A stretch of 33,286 nucleotides of DNA from Polynucleobacter meluiroseus (GTDB taxonomy: Bacteria; Pseudomonadota; Gammaproteobacteria; Burkholderiales; Burkholderiaceae): positions 1 through 33,286 of the forward strand of contig CAMCUP010000019.1 in the NCBI GenBank assembly GCA_945878885.1, written 5' to 3'. A program made the position numbers and the translations under genes. The notes under the pieces are model-generated. The model had not been told where the DNA came from. It saw nothing but the letters and a program-made list of their open reading frames with translations, and made no database searches. This document shows positions 1 through 7,401 of this stretch, one piece after another (positions within the stretch are counted from its first letter, which is position 1; the number at the start of each line of letters is the position of its first letter).

Positions 1-97
1 TCGCCACCAGGTGCAAGCACCCGTGCTGCCGTTCGACTTGCATGTGTAAGGCATGCCGCCAGCGTTCAATCTGAGCCAGGATCAAACTCTTCAGTTT
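1..97 (-). rRNA. rrs: 16S ribosomal RNA, 5' end (partial)
   Basis: The reverse complement begins with the universal 16S start (AGAGTTTGATCCTGGCTCAG, read from base 90 down to 71). It continues with the betaproteobacterial form of the first helix, ATTGAACGCTGGCGGCATGC. The mature 5' end is placed near base 97 by analogy with E. coli, where this motif starts at nucleotide 8. The gene runs leftward out of the window, so only about 97 nt are present. Its direction is away from dnaA, as expected for an rRNA operon near the origin. Confidence 0.97.
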
Positions 98-247
98 AAT
101 TCCTGTGATCCTTGCGGATCGTCGCACTCATTCAAGAAATTGACTTGGTTTAAAACCAAATCTTTTTACTGTCTTGAGTACTGTTTTATTTACATCTGTC
201 CCGAAGGACTTGATGCCTTTACCCAGTACCCACAATTATCGATTGAC

Positions 248-261
248 TAATTTTTAAAGAA
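248..261 (-). promoter_or_regulatory. rRNA leader boxA-like antitermination element
   Basis: In the leader of the 16S gene the minus strand reads TTCTTTAAAAATTA, close to the boxA element (CTTTAACAATTT type) of proteobacterial rRNA leaders. It lies about 150 nt upstream of the mature 16S end and about 40 nt downstream of the predicted transcription start. It is followed by a GTGGG stretch as in other Burkholderiales leaders. In the family, boxA recruits NusB/NusE to protect the untranslated transcript from Rho. Assignment is by sequence likeness and position. Confidence 0.6.
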
Positions 262-302
262 GGCTGAAATATCTTTTTTAAGAAAATTCAGCGAAGTCCG
301 CT

Positions 303-331
303 ACTATGACAGAAGAATTACACGATGTCAA
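303..331 (-). promoter_or_regulatory. rRNA operon promoter
   Basis: On the minus strand a perfect -35 hexamer TTGACA (326-331) is separated by exactly 17 bp from a -10 hexamer CATAGT (303-308, 4 of 6 matches). Upstream is A/T-rich sequence that could act as an UP element. The discriminator just downstream is GC-rich (AGCGGAC), as in stringently controlled rRNA promoters. The predicted start, near base 296, leaves a leader of about 200 nt before 16S. Confidence 0.75.
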
Positions 332-478
332 TACCCATATAGGTATTTTTCCTCATATTTTCAGTAATTCTTTACACAAAAGCCGGCAAGTTACCAAAAA
401 CCCAAATATTAGGGAAAACCCTAATTTTAGATCTAAAACAGGGTAAAATGGTGCAATGCAAAAAAAGTTAAGCGCTAG

Positions 479-537
479 CTCTGGTCTGTCCGCTGTGCCC
501 TTAGTTCCGAGCTCGCTAAGTGGGCCACCAGTCAGAG
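479..537. other. Unassigned foldable block in the 98-624 gene-free region
   Basis: No protein gene is credible between base 98 and base 624. Besides the rRNA leader and promoter, this stretch folds on itself. GCCC-TTAG (497-504) pairs with CTAA-GGGC (516-525, 2-nt bulge). Outside it CTCTG (479-483) can pair with CAGAG (533-537), or GGT with ACC. The sequence is more GC-rich than its surroundings. On the plus strand a TAAAAT hexamer (444-449) lies upstream and a hairpin with a T-run (600-628) downstream, which would bound a transcript of about 175 nt. I could not match it to 6S, SRP, tmRNA or RNase P RNA. The strand is undecided. Confidence 0.3.
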
Positions 538-599
538 ATCTGCATGGCGGTCATCGCAAGTAAAGCTTTGCGCTGGTTACTGAAAAAAACAAGCGCAAA

Positions 600-619
600 T
601 TAGCCAGCTTTGTGGCTGA
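600..619. terminator. Hairpin terminator after the BON lipoprotein gene
   Basis: TTAGCCA and TGGCTGA form a seven-pair stem with one wobble and a six-base loop, five bases beyond the stop codon of the leftward lipoprotein gene. On the plus strand it is followed by AGTTTTTATT. On the minus strand only a short T-run follows directly, with a longer T7 tract further on. It may work in both directions. Confidence 0.45.
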
Positions 620-624
620 AGTTT

Positions 625-1287
625 TTATTGCGGCGTTGGTTTAGTTGCTGTTGCAGATGCATTCTTATTGGCCGCATCAATACGCTCTTTATCAGCCTCA
701 GAAATTAAATCAAAAAACGTATATACCGCTTTCACACCATTAGTAGAGCTAGCGATTTTCTTCGCCATTGCCGCCTCGGCCGAAGTCAAAATGCCCAGCA
801 TATAAACATTTGTGCCTTCAGTCACAATATCCATTGAATTAGACGGAAGGTTGTTGGTAAAAATCATTTCTGCTTTAATTTTTGAAGTCACATAGGCATC
901 GTTTGCTCGCGCCGTGTAAGAGCTATTTGGGCCAACAATTAATTCATTAAAAACCGCCCGCACATTTTTTATCTGCTTTACATCGGCTTCGGCTTGGACT
1001 TTAATAGCTACCGTTTTTACTTCGCCAGTTAAAAGTACTTGCTGATTAAATGAGCTAACATTGATGTGTGCATCGTTGCCAAACTTATTACTCAGTTGTG
1101 CGCCGGCTTCCAGCTGAATGCCGATGTCAGTGGCTTGCGCCGCAGCTGTGCGCCGATCGGCGAGCACGCTTGCACCGCCAGCGACAGCTCCCACGGCAAT
1201 CACGCCGCAAGCATTTAATAAACCAAGTATGACCGATGCACATAACAGCGCACTCACTAAACGAGATAAACGAGACATTATTTGCAT
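625..1287 (-). CDS. dolP: BON-domain outer-membrane lipoprotein (DolP/YraP-like)
   Basis: A predicted 220-residue lipoprotein. A hydrophobic signal segment ends in a lipobox (LLNAC, Cys27), followed by a Gly/Ala-rich stretch and two BON-type repeats (roughly residues 55-120 and 130-200). E. coli DolP (YraP) has the same layout, binds anionic phospholipid at the inner face of the outer membrane and supports envelope integrity. The start at 1287 is chosen because GAGGTG lies eight bases upstream; a longer in-frame reading to 1338 would run into the SIS gene and lacks a signal-peptide start. The gene follows diaA and yraN on the same strand, as in the E. coli yra cluster. The tail is Ala/Thr/Lys-rich and low in complexity. 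Family assignment is firm, the symbol is by synteny. Confidence 0.85.
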   Translation of the reverse strand: MQIMSRLSRLVSALLCASVILGLLNACGVIAVGAVAGGASVLADRRTAAAQATDIGIQLEAGAQLSNKFGNDAHINVSSFNQQVLLTGEVKTVAIKVQAEADVKQIKNVRAVFNELIVGPNSSYTARANDAYVTSKIKAEMIFTNNLPSNSMDIVTEGTNVYMLGILTSAEAAMAKKIASSTNGVKAVYTFFDLISEADKERIDAANKNASATATKPTPQ

Positions 1288-1306
1288 ACCACTTTCACCT
1301 CTGATA

Positions 1307-1909
1307 TTAATCGAGTAACACATGATCAATGCCATCACACAAGGCGTGTAATAGCACTAAATGGGTTTCTTGAATGCGGGCGGTGCGGGAAGAGGGCGCT
1401 GCTAAAAGTAAATCATTAGCATCCAATGCATTATTCAAACTACCACCGCCATTCCCGCTTAAAGCAATCACTTTAATGCCCATTGCTTGAGCAGCTTCAA
1501 CCGCCTTAATTACATTTTTTGAGTTACCAGATGTGGAAATAGCCAATAAGATGTCGCCACTTTTGCCAAGGCCGCGCACTTGCTTACTAAAAACCTCATC
1601 ATAACTATAGTCATTACCTACTGCCGTCAAAATCGAGGTGTCGGTAGTTAGTGCAACAGCCGCCAACTCACGCCGTTCTCGCTCAAATCGACCCATCAAT
1701 TCGGCCGCAAAATGTTGCGCATCAGCTGCAGAGCCGCCATTACCACAGGCCATTATCTTACCGCCTGAGTTAAGGCAATCAACCATGGCTAGTACCGCGA
1801 CGGCGACCGCCTTCGGTAGCTCTTTAACTGCGGCCTGTTGCACCTCAATACTATCCAGAAAGTGCTGCGCGGAGCGCGACTGTAAGCGCGCGAGGGTGTT
1901 GTTCTCCAT
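1307..1909 (-). CDS. diaA: SIS-domain protein, DiaA / phosphoheptose isomerase family
   Basis: A 200-residue single SIS-domain protein. The sugar-phosphate loop is visible as CGNGGSAADAQHFAAE (about 55-71) and as STSGNS. The C-terminal RIQETH segment also matches the family. In E. coli the yraO product DiaA binds DnaA and times initiation, while the close paralogue GmhA makes D-glycero-D-manno-heptose 7-phosphate. Position between yraN and the yraP-like gene favours DiaA. However, the Glu of HFAAE and the His and Gln of RIQETH, which are catalytic or metal ligands in GmhA, are retained, whereas as I recall E. coli DiaA has Ser at the Glu position. The ATG at 1909 follows an in-frame GTG at 1912. 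No strong ribosome-binding site is seen. Confidence 0.82.
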   Translation of the reverse strand: MENNTLARLQSRSAQHFLDSIEVQQAAVKELPKAVAVAVLAMVDCLNSGGKIMACGNGGSAADAQHFAAELMGRFERERRELAAVALTTDTSILTAVGNDYSYDEVFSKQVRGLGKSGDILLAISTSGNSKNVIKAVEAAQAMGIKVIALSGNGGGSLNNALDANDLLLAAPSSRTARIQETHLVLLHALCDGIDHVLLD

Positions 1910-1954
1910 CACAATATTATGCCCCTAGTTTAGCCAAAGGACTGCATATTAAAA

Positions 1955-2299
1955 TCAAAATGCTGCCTTAAGCCACTCTAGCTGCTCACCTTTAATTGCA
2001 ATCACATCAAAACGGCATGGTGGGTAAGTGCTCGTGCGGAAGTGGGTTTGTAAAAAATATTCGGCTGTCTTTGATAATTTTTTTTGTTTGCTGGGATTAA
2101 TGCTGCCTAAGGCGCCTCCCCAATTGCCCGAGGTGCGCGCCCTTACTTCTACAAACACAAAAGTATCTTGATCACGCATAATTAAATCAATTTCACCCAT
2201 CCGACAGCGATAATTAAGGGCTACTACGCTAAGGCCTGCGCGCAGTAAATAATCTTTAGCTGCTGCTTCAGCTTTTTTGCCGATGAGATGTATGTAAAT
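1955..2299 (-). CDS. yraN: YraN family protein (UPF0102, nuclease-like fold)
   Basis: The family signature is clear: KKAEAAAKDYLLRAG, then GEIDLIMRD, FVFVEVRAR and CRFDVIAI near the C-terminus. The fold resembles PD-(D/E)XK nucleases; the cellular role is not established. The start is a real problem. The conserved protein begins around 2284-2299, but no ATG, GTG or TTG occurs in frame there. The only standard candidate is a TTG at 2392, which would extend 31 codons antisense to the conserved rsmI start region and is not YraN-like. The coordinate given is an in-frame ATT; an ATC at 2284, just before GKKAEA, is the other option. It reads divergently from rsmI with almost no spacer and heads the diaA-dolP group. 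Confidence 0.8.
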   Translation of the reverse strand: MYIHLIGKKAEAAAKDYLLRAGLSVVALNYRCRMGEIDLIMRDQDTFVFVEVRARTSGNWGGALGSINPSKQKKLSKTAEYFLQTHFRTSTYPPCRFDVIAIKGEQLEWLKAAF

Positions 2300-2309
2300 G
2301 GAGTTTTTA

Positions 2310-3203
2310 ATGGAATTGGGTTTTGCAAATTTTTTACAACAGCAAGATTTGCCTGCTAGCGCATTGTATGTAGTCGCTACACCGATTGGCAACTTAGGCG
2401 ATATAACCTTGCGCGCATTGCATGTATTAAATTCGGTTGATGGTATTGCTTGTGAAGATACGCGGCATAGTGCCGCATTATTGCGTACTTTTGGTATTCA
2501 TAAAAAATGTGTGGCCCTGCATGAGCACAATGAAATTACTGCTACCAAAAAAATTATTGTCTGCCTAAAGCAGAATCAACGTTGGGCCTATATTTCTGAT
2601 GCAGGCACCCCAGGCATTTCAGATCCTGGCGCCAAATTAGTGGCCGAAGTTCAGCGGGCAGGCTTGCGAGTGCTACCCATTCCTGGGGCTAGTGCGCTTA
2701 CTGCAATTGCCTCAGTAGGCGGCGGGGCGCTAGATCATTTGCAGGGTCGGTTTCAATTTATTGGGTTTTTACCTCACAAAGCAAGTGATCGCGCCGCGGT
2801 ATTAAGTGAAATTAATTTATCTTCGCAAGCCAGTATATTTTTAGAATCTCCGCATCAAATTAAAGATAGCTTGTTAGCGCTGGCGGCTATTCTTGGTCCT
2901 GAGCGCGACATAATTATTGGTCGTGAGCTAACCAAAAAATTTGAGGCGATTACCTATTTAAAAGCTGGTGCAGTAGAGGTTTGGATTGCAAACGCCCCTA
3001 GTCTTAAAGGGGAATTTATTATTTTGGTGGCAGGCGACGTAACAAGCGAACCACAATCGCCCGATGTGGCGCAATTGAACCGCTGGATTAAGTCATTAGC
3101 AAAATATTTAGGTAGCAAAGAAATTGCCAAGGTAGTGACTGCCGCCACTGGCATACCGCAAAAGGCTGCCTATCAGTTGGCGTTAATTGCTAAAAAACAA
3201 TAA
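2310..3203 (+). CDS. rsmI: 16S rRNA 2'-O-ribose C1402 methyltransferase RsmI
   Basis: RsmI methylates the ribose of C1402 in the decoding centre of 16S rRNA, using S-adenosylmethionine. The tetrapyrrole-methylase fold is recognised by VVATPIGNLGDIT near the start, ACEDTRHS, YISDAGTPGISDPG, LPIPGASA, FIGFLP and GRELTKKFE. The length, 297 residues, is normal. I prefer the ATG at 2310 because GGAG lies six bases upstream; an ATG at 2298 adds four residues. It is divergent from yraN, as yraL is from yraM-yraN in E. coli, so the two genes' start signals overlap each other. Confidence 0.95.
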   Translation: MELGFANFLQQQDLPASALYVVATPIGNLGDITLRALHVLNSVDGIACEDTRHSAALLRTFGIHKKCVALHEHNEITATKKIIVCLKQNQRWAYISDAGTPGISDPGAKLVAEVQRAGLRVLPIPGASALTAIASVGGGALDHLQGRFQFIGFLPHKASDRAAVLSEINLSSQASIFLESPHQIKDSLLALAAILGPERDIIIGRELTKKFEAITYLKAGAVEVWIANAPSLKGEFIILVAGDVTSEPQSPDVAQLNRWIKSLAKYLGSKEIAKVVTAATGIPQKAAYQLALIAKKQ

Positions 3204-3208
3204 GCACA

Positions 3209-3233
3209 ATAGGCCTAGAAAGAATGGGCTTAT
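3209..3233. terminator. Hairpin between convergent genes
   Basis: ATAGGCC (3209-3215) pairs with GGCTTAT (3227-3233) around an 11-base loop, between the ends of the rightward rsmI and the leftward membrane protein gene. The T-runs are poor in both directions, so this is a weak bidirectional terminator at best. Confidence 0.3.
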
Positions 3234-3532
3234 TTGGCGGGTGCTTTCGGAGCAGCACCAGCAGTGGGTGGAGCAGCGGTGGTGCTTGGTGCCAGGGTAG
3301 TAGCAGCGCTCTCAGCTGGAGCAGCAGCAGCGCTAAGGGTCACTTGACCAATTGGCTTAATTAACAGAGCGGTGACTTTTTCTGCATCGGCTCCACTGCC
3401 AGACTCACGCTTGCCGCTATTCACATAAACCATTAACAACAGAATGACTAGTAGCGGCACAAAAAAACTCAGGCTCACCACAATTATTAATTGTTTTGGG
3501 GTTTTAATTAAATTGCCGTGACTATCACTCAT
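3230..3532 (-). CDS. Small membrane-anchored protein resembling the N-terminus of cytochrome c5
   Basis: A 100-residue protein with a short cytoplasmic start containing IKTPKQLIIVV, one membrane helix (about residues 16-37), a short spacer with KPIGQV, and then an Ala/Pro/Thr-rich tail to the end. In betaproteobacteria this kind of start (TPKQL followed by a valine-rich helix, then a KP-containing spacer) introduces a membrane-anchored c5-type cytochrome. Here no CXXCH heme motif follows and the frame ends cleanly in the Ala/Pro-rich linker. It could be a shortened paralogue, a decayed gene or a separate small protein family. GCAGCAGC-type runs in the tail are prone to slippage. Resemblance to c5 is from memory; the topology is seen directly. 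Confidence 0.65.
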   Translation of the reverse strand: MSDSHGNLIKTPKQLIIVVSLSFFVPLLVILLLMVYVNSGKRESGSGADAEKVTALLIKPIGQVTLSAAAAPAESAATTLAPSTTAAPPTAGAAPKAPAK

Positions 3533-3626
3533 TATTTCGCTCTTTTGTGTACTTTTAATCTTAATTATTAGATTATAACGAGCCTAGAGATACTCTGACA
3601 CTTACAATAGAGCCAAATCTCTAAAT

Positions 3627-3702
3627 GCGCCCGTAGCTCAGTGGATAGAGTATTGGCCTCCGAAGCCAAGGGTCGCGCGTTCGATTCGCGCCGGGCGCAC
3701 CA
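3627..3702 (+). tRNA. tRNA-Arg (anticodon CCG)
   Basis: A complete 76-nt cloverleaf. The acceptor GCGCCCG pairs with CGGGCGC; discriminator A and an encoded CCA follow. The D arm is GCTC/GAGT, the anticodon stem TTGGC/GCCAA closes loop CTCCGAA, and the T arm is GCGCG-TTCGATT-CGCGC. The anticodon CCG reads the arginine codon CGG. A TACAAT hexamer at 3603-3608 could be its -10 element, but no good -35 is visible. Confidence 0.96.
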
Positions 3703-3782
3703 GCATGGGTAAGTTTGATCCAAATCAAGCGTAAAAACCCAAAACCCTCTATCATTTAGTTCTTCGAGCCCATATTTATATT

Positions 3783-4916
3783 GTGTCCAACCATTTAAAC
3801 CCCTCCTATATCGATACTGCACGCATTGCTCCGCTAACGCCCGATCAACCTTTGCCGCACCGCAAAATTATTCGTAGTTGGTTAGAGCCAATGGCTAAGG
3901 GTGAAACGGGTAGGGCGATTGCTTTGCTCGTACTAGATGCAACGCTTTGGCTGGCAGCAATTTTTGCAACGGTATATTTTGAAAATATTGTTATCAAAAT
4001 AGTCTTTGGCATGATTGCTGGCTTTGTCACTGGACGCATCTTTATTCTTGGACATGATGCCTGTCACCAAAGCTTTACCCCTAACCGCGAACTCAATAAA
4101 ATTATGGGGCGAATCGCTTTTTTACCTTCGCTAACACCATATAGTTTGTGGGATATTGGTCACAACGTGGTGCACCATGGTCAAACGAATTTAAAAGGCT
4201 TTGATTTTGTTTGGACGCCGCTTTCTAAAGCAGAGTTTGATGCCCTGCCGTCTTGGCGCAAAACCCTTGAACGTATTTATCGGAGTGGTTGGGGGCCAGT
4301 GCTCTATTACATGATTGAGATCTGGTGGAAAAGAGAATACTTTCCTAATTCAACCTACAAGCCAGCAAATCGCGCCATTTTTATGAAAGACAATTATTTG
4401 GTCTCCGCCTTTGCGGTGCTTTGGCTGGGGGCTCTCATTGCTGGCGCTTGGCTTACTAATCAATCGATTTTAATTACCCTGCTGATGGGTTTTGCTCTGC
4501 CATTTTTATTCTGGAATGGCATGATTGGTTTTGTCGTGTATGTGCACCATACTCATCCTTCGGTATCTTGGTACGATAAAAAAGCCGAATGGTTAAGGGC
4601 CCAACCCTTTGTCTCGACTACGGTGCACCTAACATTTAATTTTTTCTGGGGTGCCTTAATGCATCACATCATGGAGCATACCGCCCACCATGTCGATATG
4701 TCGGTACCCCTTTATCGCCTAAAAGAAGCTCAGACCAAGCTTGAAACCGTTTTGCCCGAGCGAATTTTTATACAAAAATTCTCCTGGAAATGGTATTTTG
4801 ATACCGCCAAGGTCTGCAAACTCTACGACTTTGAAAATAAGGCGTGGCTTGATTTTGACGGCAATAAAACGGCTGATTCGGTACGAATTATGCTGACACC
4901 TGCCCCAGCTGGCTAA
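3783..4916 (+). CDS. Membrane fatty acid desaturase
   Basis: A 377-residue integral membrane di-iron desaturase. The three histidine clusters that bind the two irons are present: HDACH (91-95), HNVVHH (127-132) and HTAHH (299-303). They are separated by hydrophobic segments (about 48-85, 200-260 and 280-295) as usual for acyl-lipid or acyl-CoA desaturases. The order and form of the boxes resemble bacterial delta-12/omega-6 type enzymes, but the regiospecificity cannot be read from sequence. The start is a GTG with no clear Shine-Dalgarno sequence; the next in-frame ATG, at 3891, still precedes the first box. It lies alone between tRNA-Arg and a small zinc-ribbon gene. Likely role: adjusting membrane fluidity. 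Confidence 0.9.
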   Translation: MSNHLNPSYIDTARIAPLTPDQPLPHRKIIRSWLEPMAKGETGRAIALLVLDATLWLAAIFATVYFENIVIKIVFGMIAGFVTGRIFILGHDACHQSFTPNRELNKIMGRIAFLPSLTPYSLWDIGHNVVHHGQTNLKGFDFVWTPLSKAEFDALPSWRKTLERIYRSGWGPVLYYMIEIWWKREYFPNSTYKPANRAIFMKDNYLVSAFAVLWLGALIAGAWLTNQSILITLLMGFALPFLFWNGMIGFVVYVHHTHPSVSWYDKKAEWLRAQPFVSTTVHLTFNFFWGALMHHIMEHTAHHVDMSVPLYRLKEAQTKLETVLPERIFIQKFSWKWYFDTAKVCKLYDFENKAWLDFDGNKTADSVRIMLTPAPAG

Positions 4917-4964
4917 AACGGGTAAAATAGCATTTCTGTAGATTAGTACTACCTCGGAATGCTT

Positions 4965-5150
4965 ATGACCACCTCAACCACCGCCCCAACCCAAGACACT
5001 TCACAAAGCCTTAAATTTTGCTCATCTTGTAGTCGCGAGAAGCGCTTAGAAGGTGGCACGTGGATTCCTACGAGCAATCGCAAACAGCGCTGGATTTGTG
5101 CCAGCTGTCTATACAACCGAACTCATCGTACGGGCTCAGCCAAAACTTAA
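4965..5150 (+). CDS. Small zinc-ribbon protein of unknown function
   Basis: A 61-residue protein. After a Thr/Ser-rich start of 15 residues it has two CxxC pairs, FCSSC (Cys19, Cys22) and ICASC (Cys45, Cys48), 22 residues apart with basic and aromatic residues between, the usual form of a single zinc ribbon. The second in-frame ATG, at 4965, is preferred over the one at 4959 because CGGAA lies upstream at a suitable distance. It follows the desaturase by 48 bp on the same strand. I do not recognise the family. A small nucleic-acid or protein binding role is possible but not shown. Confidence 0.65.
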   Translation: MTTSTTAPTQDTSQSLKFCSSCSREKRLEGGTWIPTSNRKQRWICASCLYNRTHRTGSAKT

Positions 5151-5208
5151 GTTGACTTAAACGCTAGCCTCAATTGAGCGGCCCTTATCAAAGCGCATCC
5201 TAATTCTG

Positions 5209-7401
5209 CTAAATGAGGGCTGGATCGCGTTCAATCGACCAGCGTATTTTGTCTTTCTTACTAATACGCCCCTGTGACTGAGCGCGTAAGAGGCCATCGA
5301 TTTGATCTAAAACGACTTGCAGTTGATTGCGGTGAGTAGCCTCAATGACTAGTTGAGCGCGGTCTGAGCCCGCTATCCGAACCATTGACTTTGCTACAGG
5401 ATCATAAATTGTGATTTTTTGTTCGGGGAGCAAATTGCTAACAATTTCTTGCTTTAGCTCAATTAAAAATTCCAGAGCTTTACTTAAGGATTTTCCCTCT
5501 GCATGTATTAAAGCCTGAAAGCTAAACGGTGGCAATTGCGCTTCTTCACGTTCGATGGCTAAATGCGCTAAAAATCCATCGACATCGTGCTGAATTAAAA
5601 ATTGAAACACTGCAGCTTCTGGGTGTCGTGTTTCAATATAAATTATTCCGCCAATATTTGCTGCTGTGCTTAGTGCATCTTTTGGGCTGACTTCTAAGTA
5701 AGCTGATTCTGCTCTATCTGCTCGTCCTGCTCGTCCTGCAACCTGTATTAGTTGCGCGAATAAACGTTCCGGCGCACGAAAGTCATGTGAATACAAGCGG
5801 GCATCGGCATCCAAAACACCGACCAAACTAATATTTTGATAGTCATGCCCCTTGGCTATCATTTGAGTGCCAATAATAATATCTACTTCACCCGCATGTA
5901 TCGCTTGCATCATTTGTTCAGCGCCGCGCCCTCTGCGGCTACTATCTGCATCAATGCGTAAAACACGCGCTGCCGGCCAAGCAAGGCCGATGGTATCTTC
6001 AATTTTTTGTGTGCCCTGACCAATAGGCCTTAGATCAACATCACCACAACTTGGGCAGCTACGTGGCACAGGCTTCACCAAACCGCAATGGTGACAACTT
6101 AAAACTGGCTTTGCTGTAATTACGCCCGGCTTATGGAGCACCAGGTAGGCGCTACATTGTGGGCACTGGGAAAGCCAGCCACATGATAAACATGACAATA
6201 CAGGCGCGTATCCACGGCGATTGATTAGCACTAAGCTCTGTTGCTTTTTTTGTAAATTAGCATCAATTGCATTAGCCAAGGGCTTTGAAAGGTGTATTTT
6301 TTTAGTGCTAGTAGATTGATTATTTTTATCATTTAAGTCAATCAAACACACTTCTGGCATTGTTCCACCTTGCGCACGCTGGTTTAGCTTAATTAATTCA
6401 TAACGCCCATTTTGAACTGCTAGCCAAGTTTCTAGAGAGGGCGTTGCCGAAGAAAGAACAATGGCAATTTGTTGCTGATGTGCTCGCCAAACTGCTAAAT
6501 CACGCGCCGAATAGCGGGTACCTTCTTGCTGTTTATAAGATGCATCGTGTTCTTCATCGACCACAATGGCTTTTAAATTGGGAATGGGGGTTAACACTGC
6601 TAAGCGCGTACCAAGAATAATTTGTGCCCGGCCTGTTTGAGCAGCATACCAAGCCATACCCCGTTTTTTTTCTGGTAAAGCACTATGAAGGACGGCCATT
6701 GTGTGACTGGGGAAATGGGCCCGCACACTTCTCTCTAATTGCGGCGTTAAATTAATTTCTGGAACGAGAATGAGTACTTGGGCATTTTTTTCTACCAAAA
6801 TACTTGCCAGCCAATTTAAAAAAACAGCTGTTTTACCACTACCAGTTCTACCCTGTAATAGTGTTACGCTAAAACCATTTGCAGAATTTGTTTGCTTTTT
6901 GCTCTTTAGTTTTTTTAAAGCTGCGGCCTGCTCTGGATTTAGGGCGTCCGACAAAATAGGGGTCTTTAGGGATTTGCTTTTACTGCCATTTTCTATTTGC
7001 TGATCATGCAAGGGCTGACTAATCGCGGCCTCTTCAGCTAGTGCGCTTTGCTGTTTAAGCCAATTTTTGGGTTTTTTCCAGTACTGAGGAATGCTTGGCA
7101 AAAGGGTCTCGCCAAGACCATGAATGTAATAGTTGCTGGTAAATGCCATTAACTGCATCAGGCTTTTATCAAGCGCCGGAAAGGGTGCAAGCTGCGCAAC
7201 GGCCTTTAGTTTGGAGGGTTCAAGTTTGGAGTGATTGCTTACTTGTACAACAACGCCGATTAAACTCCCCCTGCCAAAAGGAACTTCGACTATCTGGCCG
7301 ATGGCAGGCTTTCGCCCCAATTGCTCCACACTCCAAGCGTAGTCGAAAAATTGGCGCAAAGGTTTATCCACGGCAACCTGGACGATTAATTGGCTAGTCA
7401 T
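5209..7401 (-). CDS. priA: Primosomal replication restart helicase PriA
   Basis: PriA reloads the replisome at stalled forks as a 3'-5' superfamily 2 helicase. The 730 residues show the N-terminal 3'-DNA-binding domain (to about 105), a helicase core with Walker A GRTGSGKT (184-191), DEEH box (282-285) and LSSATPSLET, and a zinc-binding insert with repeated CxxC pairs (CLSCG, CPQC, CHHCG, CPSCG). Later helicase motifs include GTQMIAKGHD and QVAGRAGRADR. The Walker A second residue is Arg rather than the common Val. A charged, low-complexity stretch (about 120-175) links the domains. The start ATG is at 7401; the spacer upstream holds a DnaA-box cluster, one box of which lies inside the first codons. 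Confidence 0.97.
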   Translation of the reverse strand: MTSQLIVQVAVDKPLRQFFDYAWSVEQLGRKPAIGQIVEVPFGRGSLIGVVVQVSNHSKLEPSKLKAVAQLAPFPALDKSLMQLMAFTSNYYIHGLGETLLPSIPQYWKKPKNWLKQQSALAEEAAISQPLHDQQIENGSKSKSLKTPILSDALNPEQAAALKKLKSKKQTNSANGFSVTLLQGRTGSGKTAVFLNWLASILVEKNAQVLILVPEINLTPQLERSVRAHFPSHTMAVLHSALPEKKRGMAWYAAQTGRAQIILGTRLAVLTPIPNLKAIVVDEEHDASYKQQEGTRYSARDLAVWRAHQQQIAIVLSSATPSLETWLAVQNGRYELIKLNQRAQGGTMPEVCLIDLNDKNNQSTSTKKIHLSKPLANAIDANLQKKQQSLVLINRRGYAPVLSCLSCGWLSQCPQCSAYLVLHKPGVITAKPVLSCHHCGLVKPVPRSCPSCGDVDLRPIGQGTQKIEDTIGLAWPAARVLRIDADSSRRGRGAEQMMQAIHAGEVDIIIGTQMIAKGHDYQNISLVGVLDADARLYSHDFRAPERLFAQLIQVAGRAGRADRAESAYLEVSPKDALSTAANIGGIIYIETRHPEAAVFQFLIQHDVDGFLAHLAIEREEAQLPPFSFQALIHAEGKSLSKALEFLIELKQEIVSNLLPEQKITIYDPVAKSMVRIAGSDRAQLVIEATHRNQLQVVLDQIDGLLRAQSQGRISKKDKIRWSIERDPALI

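Noticed and set aside
53..250. 65-codon plus-strand reading frame
   Set aside because: It covers the antisense of the 16S start and rRNA leader; no ribosome-binding site or likeness to proteins.
479..537. 6S RNA, SRP RNA or RNase P RNA assignment for the foldable block
   Set aside because: None of the conserved core motifs of these RNAs could be recognised, so it is reported as unassigned.
3568..3822. 84-codon minus-strand reading frame
   Set aside because: It runs antisense through tRNA-Arg and into the desaturase start; it is a shadow.
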